Shown here piece after piece: positions 48,961 to 59,900 of a DNA stretch of 64,000 bases. The notes beneath the pieces are model-generated. The model was not told the DNA's origin, did no database searches, and saw nothing but the letters and a program-made list of their open reading frames with translations. Each line of letters starts with the position of its first letter. Position 1 is the stretch's first letter. The translations under genes and the position numbers were made by a program. The stretch is from Sarcocystis neurona (Eukaryota; Apicomplexa; Conoidasida; Eucoccidiorida; Sarcocystidae): contig KL647291.1 in assembly GCA_000727475.1 (NCBI GenBank), forward strand, positions 5,007,730-5,071,729, read 5' to 3'.

Positions 48961-51900
48961 AGCCTACGGCACACATCGGCGAGATATCCGGTGTATCTCT
49001 AGCGGCAAGACGGCTTCATTAAGGTGGCTTTTGGACATTGAGAGCAACACAACTGGGACACGTGGCGTTCGTTTCAAAAAAAAGCGTTGCTCCGGTGTCG
49101 TTGGTACACATCTGGTGAGCGACGCACAAACCTTACCCGCCTAAGATCACCTCTCACGGAAGAGGAGATGCAGGCATACCAATTGCGACCTCAGTGAATT
49201 AAGGGGTGTGTGAATGGACGACATGGCAGTAAATTGGCTGTAGCTTGGTAGACCTTCTTTATGCATTCCCCGCACGAGGAAAAGGCACAATACACGTCTC
49301 GAATCTTCTGTCAGTAGGAAGACAACGTCTGCAGTTATGACAGATATGAATACGTACACCGAGTACGCGCCCGCCCCGACGGGCTGCTTGCCCACAACTA
49401 GCGTATTTAGTATGCACGTGCAGATAGTCGTATGTACATGTATACATTAGGTACAAGTTTACGTAAAAGCATCTTGGCACGAATTACACTAGTCCCACCT
49501 GGTTATTCAGTAGAGTAACTTTTTATTCCCTTGTCGTTCTGCACGGTCGAATGGAGTTGTTCATCCCTCATACGTCACCTGCAATAGAGCTTATGTAAAT
49601 TAAATGTTGTTGCTTGAGTTCGTCATCATTCATCGTGTACGAGGGATCAGTAGACAAAGATGCCATGACAGCTTCTTCATCAAAGCCGAGTCGGACATAC
49701 ATACCTACGCAGAGCACTTCCACGTAATACAAAACGGAGAGCCTTCTCTGCGCCGACCTGCGCACTGATTCATCCGTAGCCGAAGCCGAGGATATACTTC
49801 TGAAGCGCCATAGACTTCCGTTCGTTGCAGCAGTGGAGAAATTGTACGATGTCTTCCTAAGTCACGTCAATGCTCGAAACAGAATATGCATTAGCCAAGG
49901 GAAAAATCACCACGAGGTTGTGAAAGGAACAGTCTTCGCAGTATGTTAGTGTATAGGGGTAAGGGGAGGGAAACCGAAGAGCGCCTTCGATTGAAGAAAG
50001 TTTGCACCCATTTAGCGCCCTCGTGGACAAACTGTATGAAGAAAAGTGCAGAAAAGAAGAGGTCACGAACGGAAACGTCAGACTAGTTTGCCGTCACGCC
50101 CTGCAGCCGACCTAGCGCGCACTCACTTGCACGTGAGAGACGGATATACCATTTGTCTGCGGAGTTCCCGGCAACACACACTTTTCTTCTTATTGCAAGA
50201 AGATGTCGATGCCCAAAAAAAAATGACATGAGATCTGGTACACAAGTGAAGCAGCTTTGTGTTGAAGAAGGCTGCAGATTTTTGCCGTCGCTTGCACGCG
50301 CGCAACCCCGCGCTGCATGTTCATACACGACATGGCATGCGTCCCCAGGACTTCACCTACGGAGGACGACATTGCAACAAATACGATTCAGCAGGCCGCG
50401 CAAGAGCTCCAAAGAAACGTTAACACGAAAATCCTTCCAGGCACGAATGACTCCGGTGCACATGGAGTAAGGCAACGACACACACTGGTACGGCACTTCC
50501 CGACGGTGCAAGCCTTCTTCCGTACAGTGGACGAACGACCATTATCCCATGCCAATTATGTTACGTGCTCCACTGAATATGGAGAGAGCAGGAATACACA
50601 CATTGTCCATGAGGTGTTGTATCGATTTCTGTGTGCCTTCACCCACGGATGAGCACACGTTATGTGTTTTGTACCTACTTGCATGCCACGCAACGAAGCC
50701 AATCTCCCAAATTCAGGTCCTGGCAAGTGCCAGCCACGGCTACACGCGCGTATACTATCCTTCACGTTCACAGCAACATATGCTGCAGAGATACTAAATA
50801 TATGTATCGACGTACGTATATTTAGCCATATATCACTACCAACACCCCTCCCTCATTTGGTCTCCCCGGAGAAGACACACACACATAATGTACGGTGATG
50901 CGTCTGCAGATACCCGTGCGCACTCCCCCTGCTCGCATGGACTACGTGTATGTACGTTGGCTGTCCTTACCGCTTTCGCAGCTACCCCAACATCGTACCT
51001 GAATCGGACAAAATTCTATGCAACCACTACAATTGGTAGCAGGCCAAAGGAGGGCACATAAAAGTTGTATGCTGTGTGCGTGAGTCTGCGTATGTCTAAC
51101 ACTGTAACATGGATCACTGCCTTCCCGTCACAAAAACCACAGGCAAGCAATCTCAGCTCAAAGACCCCCAGCTTTGTCCCCATAACCGTTGACTGGAACC
51201 TGAGTACTATCGTGAGGGCAATCGTGTGTGACCAGCTCTCAATGATTATGATGTGCTTCCATGGTGTGAAAGCTGAAGGGTATACATTCTTGTATGTGTG
51301 GCAGTCATCAGTGGCGCGATGAACTAATATGTTGAACTGTAATAGTCGCCGTCGAGGTATAGGTGTTTTAGGAAGTAAAACTCGTACATTTCTACGCAGC
51401 AGTGTCTGGATTGTTTTTGAGGGAAACAAAGTCTCTGCTTCGTACATTGGCGCCCGCATCCAGCTGTGCTTCGGCCGCGACGGTATGTAGTTCTGTCTTT
51501 GGAATTATAAAATGCAACTGGAGCATTCACGGGGAATCCACTTCATGTGGCGCTTAACTCAACCATTTTCTCTTCCACGTGCCACATCCGTAGACCTATT
51601 AATAAGACGCAGAATTAATGTAGAAAGTCAAGAGGTACTGAATCAACTAAATAAAGTCAAATTTTGAGTATGACTGCCGGCCGAACCAGCTCCCACCTCT
51701 GTCGGCGTTCATCAGGAAAGCATCAGCGGAACACCGCCTCGCTGTGTGACAGTTGAGCGCCCGAAGATTACAATTTTTTCATTTTGTTCTCATGAGCTCC
51801 GTCTTTCCGCAGTACGATGGTATACTTCTTTTTAGGTGTAACGGTACATACCCGGTTCCGCAACAAGGACACAAAACTGGTCGCATCATTTCCGTATGTG

Positions 51901-52375
51901 TTGCATAGAGATGAGCCAAAACATGAACGCATATTAGAATGCGATTACGTTGGGCTGAGCTGTGAAAAGTAGCGTATCTGCCATGGACAGTCCAATACGG
52001 ATTTGTGATAGAAACAGAAGGTGCTAGGTAAAAGCAAGGCAGGGTTGCTGGCCGCCGCGGGTGCTACGTTTCCCTAATGACGTCGTATGGCGTACACGTC
52101 GCCTGAGCAGCCTTGCCCGATAGAATGACCTGGTACTCACGCGGCTGCATACACCCCGCTTCAGAGTTTTCTCTCTTAATGTACATTCACCTGGGACATC
52201 CCTTCCAGTAACGACCTTCGTTGGTGCACAGGCGTATTCCAAATGCGTGCCTCTTTTATATTTATGCTGCCACTGTGCCTTTCGCGACTCTGCACCACAC
52301 GTCGTTTTAAGGTGGTCTCCCGTTTTTGCCGGAAAAAGAGGTAGGCGTTACTGTGGGTCCAGCCGTCCATTTATT
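48961..52375. other. Region with competing weak coding signals on both strands
   Basis: No family was recognised. On the plus strand, three open segments look protein-like but lack ATG starts: 49042-49197 (includes RSPLTEEEMQAYQLRP), 49728-49949 (includes LPFVAAVEKLYDVF) and about 49957-50116 (includes HPFSALVDKLYEEK). On the minus strand, a segment ending at 49568 reads LGFDEEAVMASLSTDPSY and could be a terminal exon after an AG near 49857. These readings are mutually exclusive in part. A short plus-strand frame from 51792 (MSSVFPQYDGILLFRCNG) ends at a GTATGT that could be a donor. I do not call a gene. Confidence 0.35.
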
Positions 52376-52903
52376 TCACTTGAGGATCCTTGTGTTCAGT
52401 GGGTCGCCAGTAAAGACCGGGAAAACAGTCGCTTTTTGCCTAGTACGTTCTGTGCACTGAGCAGTTCTCAGGTTAAAGTACAACCTTCCTTCATTACCGG
52501 CAGAAGGAAGTGCCACGTTCACAAACACAGGGGTTGCAGCTATACGCGTGTGTCTTTCTGAAGTGCTGAGCGCCTCGAATTTCAGATGAATGCGTCTTTA
52601 GTACCGCAACCAGGGCCACTGTATCGACCGGACGATACTTCCATTTGAACACGGGCAGAAATACACATGCATATATATATGTTCTATACATAAACGTATA
52701 CAAAGATACACACAGAAGGTGGTGAGGTGTACTTTGGTGCATTTCTTAGACACAGGCGCCGCCTTGCGAACGACTGATTCTTCCTTATATATCTCTAGAG
52801 TTAATAAATGCTTGAAAACGCAGACGTAAAGTTTACAGTCTCGATGCACGTCTACAGACGCACACTTACGAGACATAAGCAGCTGCTCCACGTCTGAAGA
52901 CAT
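52376..52903 (-). CDS. Possible small four-exon hypothetical protein
   Basis: Four minus-strand exons can be joined in phase with GT-AG borders: 52903-52870, 52794-52712, 52637-52498 and 52439-52376 (TGA). The product would be 106 residues, starting MSSDVEQLLMS and containing YRPVDTVALVAVLKTHSSE and a short cysteine-rich stretch. The first exon ends at a strong GTAAGTGTG donor. Two introns are short (74-75 and 58 bases), which is small for this genome and argues for caution. A plus-strand open frame at 52247-52561 competes. I recognise no family, signal peptide or membrane segment. Treat it as a hypothesis based on phase consistency alone. Confidence 0.28.
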
Positions 52904-55900
52904 GATCCGTCGTATCCTTGTCCGTGTATTTCGGAAGCCTAGACTACTTACACATAGGTGGTTTCCGTTGTGGCATTAACTTGACTCTACAGAAGCGTCT
53001 GTGCTAAACCGTCTAGCCTGTGAGAATCAACGTCGCTCACACCTCTGCGTACGGATTTACTGCTCTTGAAACAAGGCAAGCGTTTACAGATGTGTGTGCA
53101 TATGCAGATGAGCCTCACTCAGCAAACACATACAATTATGTACAAGGACACGCACACTGGTGTGTGATGTGTATGTAGGCACATACATGCGTACACCCGC
53201 AAGTGTCACGGTTTATCGCTATGTATAAACTTATGTTTGCCTATATCCAAGCCTACAGACTTCAACGGCCCTTTATTTCTCCATATCTGTATTTGTATAT
53301 ACGTAGTCGAACACTAAATCAGGTCTCGCCGCCACACGTTCATTGGAACACTACAGCACGCACAGGATCTATCAGACCACTTAGGCAAACACCTAAATTA
53401 GTTCACACTTTTTTCCGTCTTGTGGATACTCTGTTCTAGGAAGTGACTATTTATGTCTCAAAATATAATATATTACGGCACAGAGACTGAAGTGTCACAC
53501 GGCGAAAAGGGACCACCGTGGGCAGAGCGCGTTCTGTGGCAATTGCGGATGCTCCCGCCCACACGCTTACTTACTATATCTTTGCAAACATCGCAGGGCG
53601 CGCACGTCCTTCTCTTTCGAAACAGAAGGAAATAACGTCAGCATACACGTTTAATCTTGATTGGAAAGAAAGCCGTTGCTAGGGAAAAGTTTTTCTGTGG
53701 GTAGTCTCTTCCTTTCTCTCCATGCACCAGGGCTAGTTGAGAGTCGTTGAGACGATATGCAGTCGTACTCCAGGGCAAGCCTTATACACTAAACGGGACT
53801 TTACAGGCGCATCTATGCTACGCGGGAAAGGCACCCTAGTTTGCTCCAAATTTTGCGGGGAAGCTGCATTAAATACGCCCCCAGGTACGCCCACCCGGTA
53901 GCGTAAGATGAATAATTCATGGTATGCGTACGCAGACCCTACGCAGATCCATCCCTGCAGTACACTCTGCGTGATTTGGTAATCTACCAGCTATTTATTA
54001 AACGCAACAGTTGCATCACGCACACCGTGTAAATTATTCTACGTGGTTGAAGCACACACTTTCGAAGCACACGTATTGCAAATTAGGGTGCATTGCTTAC
54101 GCAGGAGAAATTAAGGAAGGAGTGGTTCAGATTTTCGGGGGGTAGAAGGCCGGCAAATTCTAAAGTCGTGTTAGGGTGTCACACCAAATGCGCATGAGGG
54201 TTGGTTTTCCAGGTGAATCGACACCATTCACATTACAGTAAAGCAACCCTCAACTCCATGATTTCGGGGTTGTGGGTATGGAGGTAAAGGATGCTTGGTG
54301 ATATGTTGAAGTCCTGCATGTATATCAAGAATCGAGAGGACTGCTTAGAGAAAAAGCACTACACATCGGCAAAAACTTTGAGTATACATGTTTTCTCATA
54401 CCATCCTGCCATCTGCGTCTCCATTCGTACGCATGGATTCACGAGCTCTGTGCCATATGCAGAGCTCCACTTCTGTCTTAGGTTCGTGCACGCGCTTACG
54501 TGTTCGTAGTGTTGAACCGGATGTACACCACTATACAGGTACGCTGCCTGTTCCACAGCTGAACGCGCTTGATCGTATCACATCCGCAGGTTAGACGGCA
54601 GCTCGATGTGCCGAGTCGGTTGTGTCTCACCAGAGGCAGGATCAAGTCCCACAGGACTGTGGCAACACGGAGATTCCACTGCTGATTTTAAGAGCTTCTG
54701 CTGCTTTGAGCCGAACTGCGGCGGCAGGAGCCGTGTAGAAGGCCACATTCAGAGTCTTCTCTGTATATAGTCCGGATTCCTATGGATGCTTGATGCTGCA
54801 CTGGAGAACTGGGAAAGAAGGAAAAACTTAAGGTTTAGCAGGTTTTGTGACCACGGTGGGGCAACTGATAAATGTCGAAGATTCATCACTGTACGAATAC
54901 TATCCGTATTCTGGGACAGGGTAGCTAGCCGCGTACACCGCCAGAAGCCGTGTGCAGAGCTACGACTGCCCCCCCCCGCTCATTGAAAAACGAGAGTAGT
55001 ATGGACACTTGAAGAGCTACGCACTGCTTGCGAGTACGCGAAGGTGAATCAGGATTTTTTCTTCCCCTTCCTCCATTCCTCCGTATGCAGTTCTGTTTCC
55101 CCCTCGCTCCTCTGTGGCACACCGCACTGGTCAGGCGCTGCTTTCGCAGAACGCGCGGCTGCCCCGCCACAACGATGGTGCTCACTCAAACATCGCATCT
55201 CCTCCGGCAACAAACACAGCTTTTCCACGAGCTGGGCTCATCTCTCTTCCCACCAACGATTGTATCCTTCACGCGAGGGCCGCTTCATCTCACGCAGGGG
55301 GAACGGAAGTTCGACGTGTGGCGTCTCGAAACAAACGCATTCCACCGCTTATTTACTCTGATGCAGCTATATCCGTTACCACAGTTTTGAGTTTGAAGTA
55401 CCTGCTGCTTGTTCAGAGCAGTAGTCACATGCGTGAGGTCGTCTAGCAATTGCTACTGAATTCGTGTGAGCCAGTCTTGTACTTTTTTCTGTCGCTGCTC
55501 TTGTCGGTCTGCAGATCGACTCTGGGGTGCAGTAGCTCATGTTGTTGTTGGTTCCACTGATGTGCGCACCTCGTGCGAATAACGGTGAATGTGCTTCACA
55601 TGCTTAGTGTCAGGGTTCAAAGCGTCTCCTGTTCACCTGTATCCAGACACCACATGTGGGGCATCTTGGGTTCGCGTCCTTGCTGTCAAACGTTTTGGTC
55701 AGCACCTGGCTGGTTCCTGCACTATAGCGGGCTCCGATATGAGTCTCCCGGCTCAGGCTTCACTCATTGCTTACTTGCTGGTTCCTCTTGCACCATCGTA
55801 TGCTTTCATTGTGCATAGTGTCCGGTCTTTGTATCGGTATCCTTAGTATATTGTTTGTCGATCAGGAAGCTGCTTTTACGATTATCCCAGCACCTTTGTT

Positions 55901-56919
55901 GTCGTGTCTTTTGAACAGATCCCATTTAGCGTTCGTTTTTGCTCTCCGCCGTATTCGACAATCTCGCATCGCGGTCTTGGACCGCTCACTCCTGTTATTT
56001 CTCCCGTTTGTTCTTCCTCTCTGGGCCTTTCCCCTCTTGCTGCCTCTACTCTTTAACTCAACTAATTGCGTGAAGCTGCCTTTTGTTCCCCCCAACGTAA
56101 CCCCCGTCCTCGTTTCGCTTGTCTTCGTCACGGGTTCCACCTATCTACTGCCATGCTAGTTATTTTACACCGTTGTTCGTCCTCTGATCGCCCCTTTCTT
56201 TGGTGAATTCCCGGTGTCCTCATGTTTACACGAAATACTCACAGATTTTCACGTAGGGGCGAATTTCATGCCCCGTAGATGCTGTATGTTCACGCACGGG
56301 TCTCGCGGATGCGGCCTTCACCACACCACACTTTCTGGCCGTAAACCCGCCATTGCTCTTTCTAGCATTCTTTATTCCCGTGACACCCGATACAGTTTGA
56401 ACTGCAGGGGCACGGGGGAGAGGTGACGCCGCGTGCTTCGGTCAGTAGAGGGATAGAGATCTACTCAAGTGAATACAACCGGAACTGTTGCATGCAATGT
56501 GTTTCTTGGGAGCGACATGCAAAAATTAGAAAGGTGTTTTTTCAAGAAAGGAGAGGTTTGTATCTGTACGGGTACAGTCTGATCAAGATAGCTCGACGCA
56601 CGTAGCACGCAGAGCTGCTGTAATCGATGGGCTGGTATAGATTTCTTGTTCTATTTTGTACGTAGCTGCCTGCCTTACCGGGGTGCGGTCGAATTTTTTT
56701 CCCGCCCGCAGTCGCGTTGTCCTGTACGAGCGGTACAGGGCATGTTGTTCTGACGTCGTAGCCACGTAACTTCTACGTGGCCACTTGTTTCATTCTGTGT
56801 CTTGGTGGTGTTTCCACGCCTCCACCTGTCCTTTGTGGGCTTTCAGTGGCCACGCTTCCGTCTGCGCCGGTAATTGTGTCCTCGATTCGGCCACTGCTTC
56901 CTCGGGACTCTGGTGCGCA
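52904..56919. other. Spacer upstream of the CRAL-TRIO gene, no gene supported
   Basis: Several open frames have protein-like texture without a family match. They are 54595-54780 (+, after an AG at 54593; includes LDGSSMCRVGCVSPEAG), 55028-55446 (+, two overlapping frames) and 55589-56159 (+, hydrophobic frames over T-rich DNA). None could be chained confidently. The last 150 bases before 56920 contain a perfect hairpin, listed separately. Confidence 0.4.
56761..56781. promoter_or_regulatory. Inverted repeat upstream of the CRAL-TRIO start
   Basis: GCCACGTA and TACGTGGC form a perfect 8-bp stem around a 5-base loop, about 140 bases before the start codon. The half-site contains ACGTGG. It could be a dimeric transcription-factor site or a 5' UTR stem; the sequence does not decide between them. 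Confidence 0.35.
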
Positions 56920-59900
56920 ATGGCAGCAGCAGCTACAACGGAGGCACCTCCGCCTGGGGGAACTACTTTTGCTTTTGCAGGAGGTGCAGGAGCAGCAGAC
57001 GACTTTCGCGAGGCGCCTGAGCGATCCGCAGCTGGGATTGCGTCTTCGTCCACGGCAGCTGCATCCCATCTTGTTGCTGCTCCTGCTACTTCAGAAGCTG
57101 CCATCGCCGCTACTGGAGCTGATACTGCTGGTGTTCCTACGTGTCCGACTGCTGCCTCAGCTGATGCTCATGCTGCTTCGCCTCCTGCTTCTACGTCTCC
57201 TCCTGTTCCGACTTCTCCGGCTGCAACTGCAGCGTCTTTCCGTGCCGCGGGGGCCGCTTCTGCGGTCGGTCCTGTTGTTCTTGCCGCACCCGTCCTCCCA
57301 CTTAACCCAGGAGAGACGGCGCTGTTGGAATATCGAAAGCTGGGGAGAAAATATTGCGACAAAGGTCTTACTGAATTTTTTATGCCTAACATGGCAGAAG
57401 AGGATCTCGATCAGTTTGGCTGGCAGGAGGCGCTCCGTATCACTGTGGAGCCTTACCCGTGGACGCTTCCCACGGAGGCTCTGTCCCACAAGCCTACACC
57501 GGATGAAATTCACAAGTTTTTCTTCAAGGACACGCCGGTGAGTTGCTTGTCTGAAACAGCGCATGCGTCCTCTCCCTCTTTTGCAGTAGACACGTCTTCA
57601 GGGGGCTGTGTCCATGCCCATCTGCAAGCGTGTATAGACATCTGCCATCAGCGGTGCTGTTGTCCTGCAGTTGCCCTAGCGAGATGAGGCGAGGATTAGG
57701 CGTAAAGAATGACCTGCGACGTTCGCAGCTTGCGTGTGTGGGGCGACTTTCTAGGGACGAGGCCACAAGACAAGAAGGCCGATACAATCTGTACATGACA
57801 AACCACTGGATGGCCGTGCTCGATTAAACCGCAGAGACGCTGATGTACAGGAGCACTCCAGTCCGACACCATTCGATATTTTGTAGACTGTCCCTCATTT
57901 TCGTAACCGACAGTTGTTATTCTTCCTCGGTGCGAAGTTCGTCGTGGAAGCTTTTTTAGCTCTCCTCCGTCTATATACATGTGTACTCGACTGTGAACGT
58001 GTACCACTGTAGCACCCCTGTAGAGCCTGTCATTATTTTTTTCTCGCTCGTAAGGTGCGGCTTTTTTGGACCTTTGTTTTGATGTACTGTCGTACCAGAT
58101 CCCAGCATGCGTCTCGTAGGAAAGAAATAGATTTTACGTGGCAGACAGCGGTTCTGTACAGTAGAGAGTGACTGCTTGGTCCAGCTTGGCTGGTTCCGTC
58201 CCCGCGTACCGGAAGACGTTCCTTCGTCACGTCGGCCACTCGCCAACATCGCAGACCAAGCAGCGTTGTGCTCGTTCCCTTGTATCACAAGGCGCTCCTT
58301 TCTTCACCACACACAAACGTGCGTCTTAACTAAGCGTGCATGATAATTTTTCTTTTTGCATACGTATCTACGTTTGTACATTGCGTATTCGTATGCATGG
58401 CTCGTCTGCAGGAGCAGGACGTGAGCCATCCCAACGTGAAACGTGCACCCGTCAGCGCTTCCGGTCGATGCTGCTGGTCGACGAACACCAGCACGTAGAT
58501 GTATCCGTAGTAGCGTAATTCGAAGCCATGCTGCTGTGAGTGTATATACTTGGGCACACGCACTTTTTTGTACACATACACATTTCATTGTGTGCCGACA
58601 CGCAGTCACGCAGACATGCATCTGCACGTGCGGTGGCTTGTGTTTCCCCACCGAGACGTGTCGAAGTGGTCTTGGTGTCCCTCTCAGTTGATGGAACGTA
58701 AAAGAGCAGTAAGCAGATCTGCCTGCCCAAGGCGTGAGCACACCTAAACAAGCTTGACTATCTATACGTGCATAGTCTAGGTAATGTGTAAGCGAAGGTG
58801 TCTTTACCTAGACGTGCTGTCGGGGCATATATACATATGTATATATATTTATGTTTTCACATCCGTGTGCGCAGGTACGACTGAATAAATGTCTGTACGT
58901 CTGCTGGCGGGGGCTTTTTGTTTTTGTGCAGCACGAGGTGTGCATCCGCCAGATTTTCTTTCACGTGCCATTGTCAGTGGACGAGCAGGAATGGCTGCAG
59001 CAGTTCAGACAGAAGTGCACCGCATGCAACTGGACCATTCCTTTTTTTCTTGAGCCCCACGTGCTGCGGCTGGTGTGGTTCTGCAAGCGCAAATATCCGG
59101 AAGAGGCTATCAACAAGAGGTACGCCCTTTTTGGATAGAGCCTCAGGAGCAGGAAAAGTGAATCCATCCTCATTCTTGATGGGACTTTCCCTGCGCAGGT
59201 CCACTCTCTGTGCAGACGCGTATATTTTTACGCTCGCATGTTAGGCAATACAGGCGTACGTCGAGCAACATCGGGGGAGCCGCGGCTACGCTTGCAGCGG
59301 CCTGTACATCTTAAGGAGCTCGGCACGACCCTTGCGAATGGTCGATGTGGTGTGTCTGTGGCAACACGAATTGCGTAGCCGCGTCCGGCGCCCGCTGACC
59401 AATGTGCAGTCATCGTGCCGTGGTTGCTTGATTTCTGTTATCGACTGCTCCTAGATAGCAGCAGCTGTAGTAACCTATCTGTGACCTGCACGCGGACTGC
59501 TTTGACAGCCTGGCCCAGTGTGACCACAGGTGAGTGCCTGTTCATGAACAGCAGATATAATGATAGCTGTTTATGAGCAGCACCTTGGACGGCCCGCAGG
59601 GGCACGTGATCGTTAATCAACTTCTGTGACACAGAGGTTCCACGGTCTCCCGGCGGTAGCTGATACTTTCTGTACACACGCTGCGAATAGCTGCGGAACG
59701 TGCCTCCGCACACCGTTCCTCGGACCAGGAGATGTTCACTAGCTGCGCACCTCCATATGGCAAACGAGTGAAATGCCGGATGCCACTTTCATTCATATGC
59801 AGAGCAGGCAATGACACTGCCTCTTCAGTTTTTTGAAATGTGCTTCCGTTTGAATTGCCGTTGCTAATGGCGTGTTGCGATGGTGTGCGCCAGTTATAGG

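Noticed and set aside
55573..56159. A hydrophobic plus-strand frame that could be a membrane protein
   Set aside because: The hydrophobicity follows from T-rich DNA, overlapping frames are equally open, and no exon chain or family was found.
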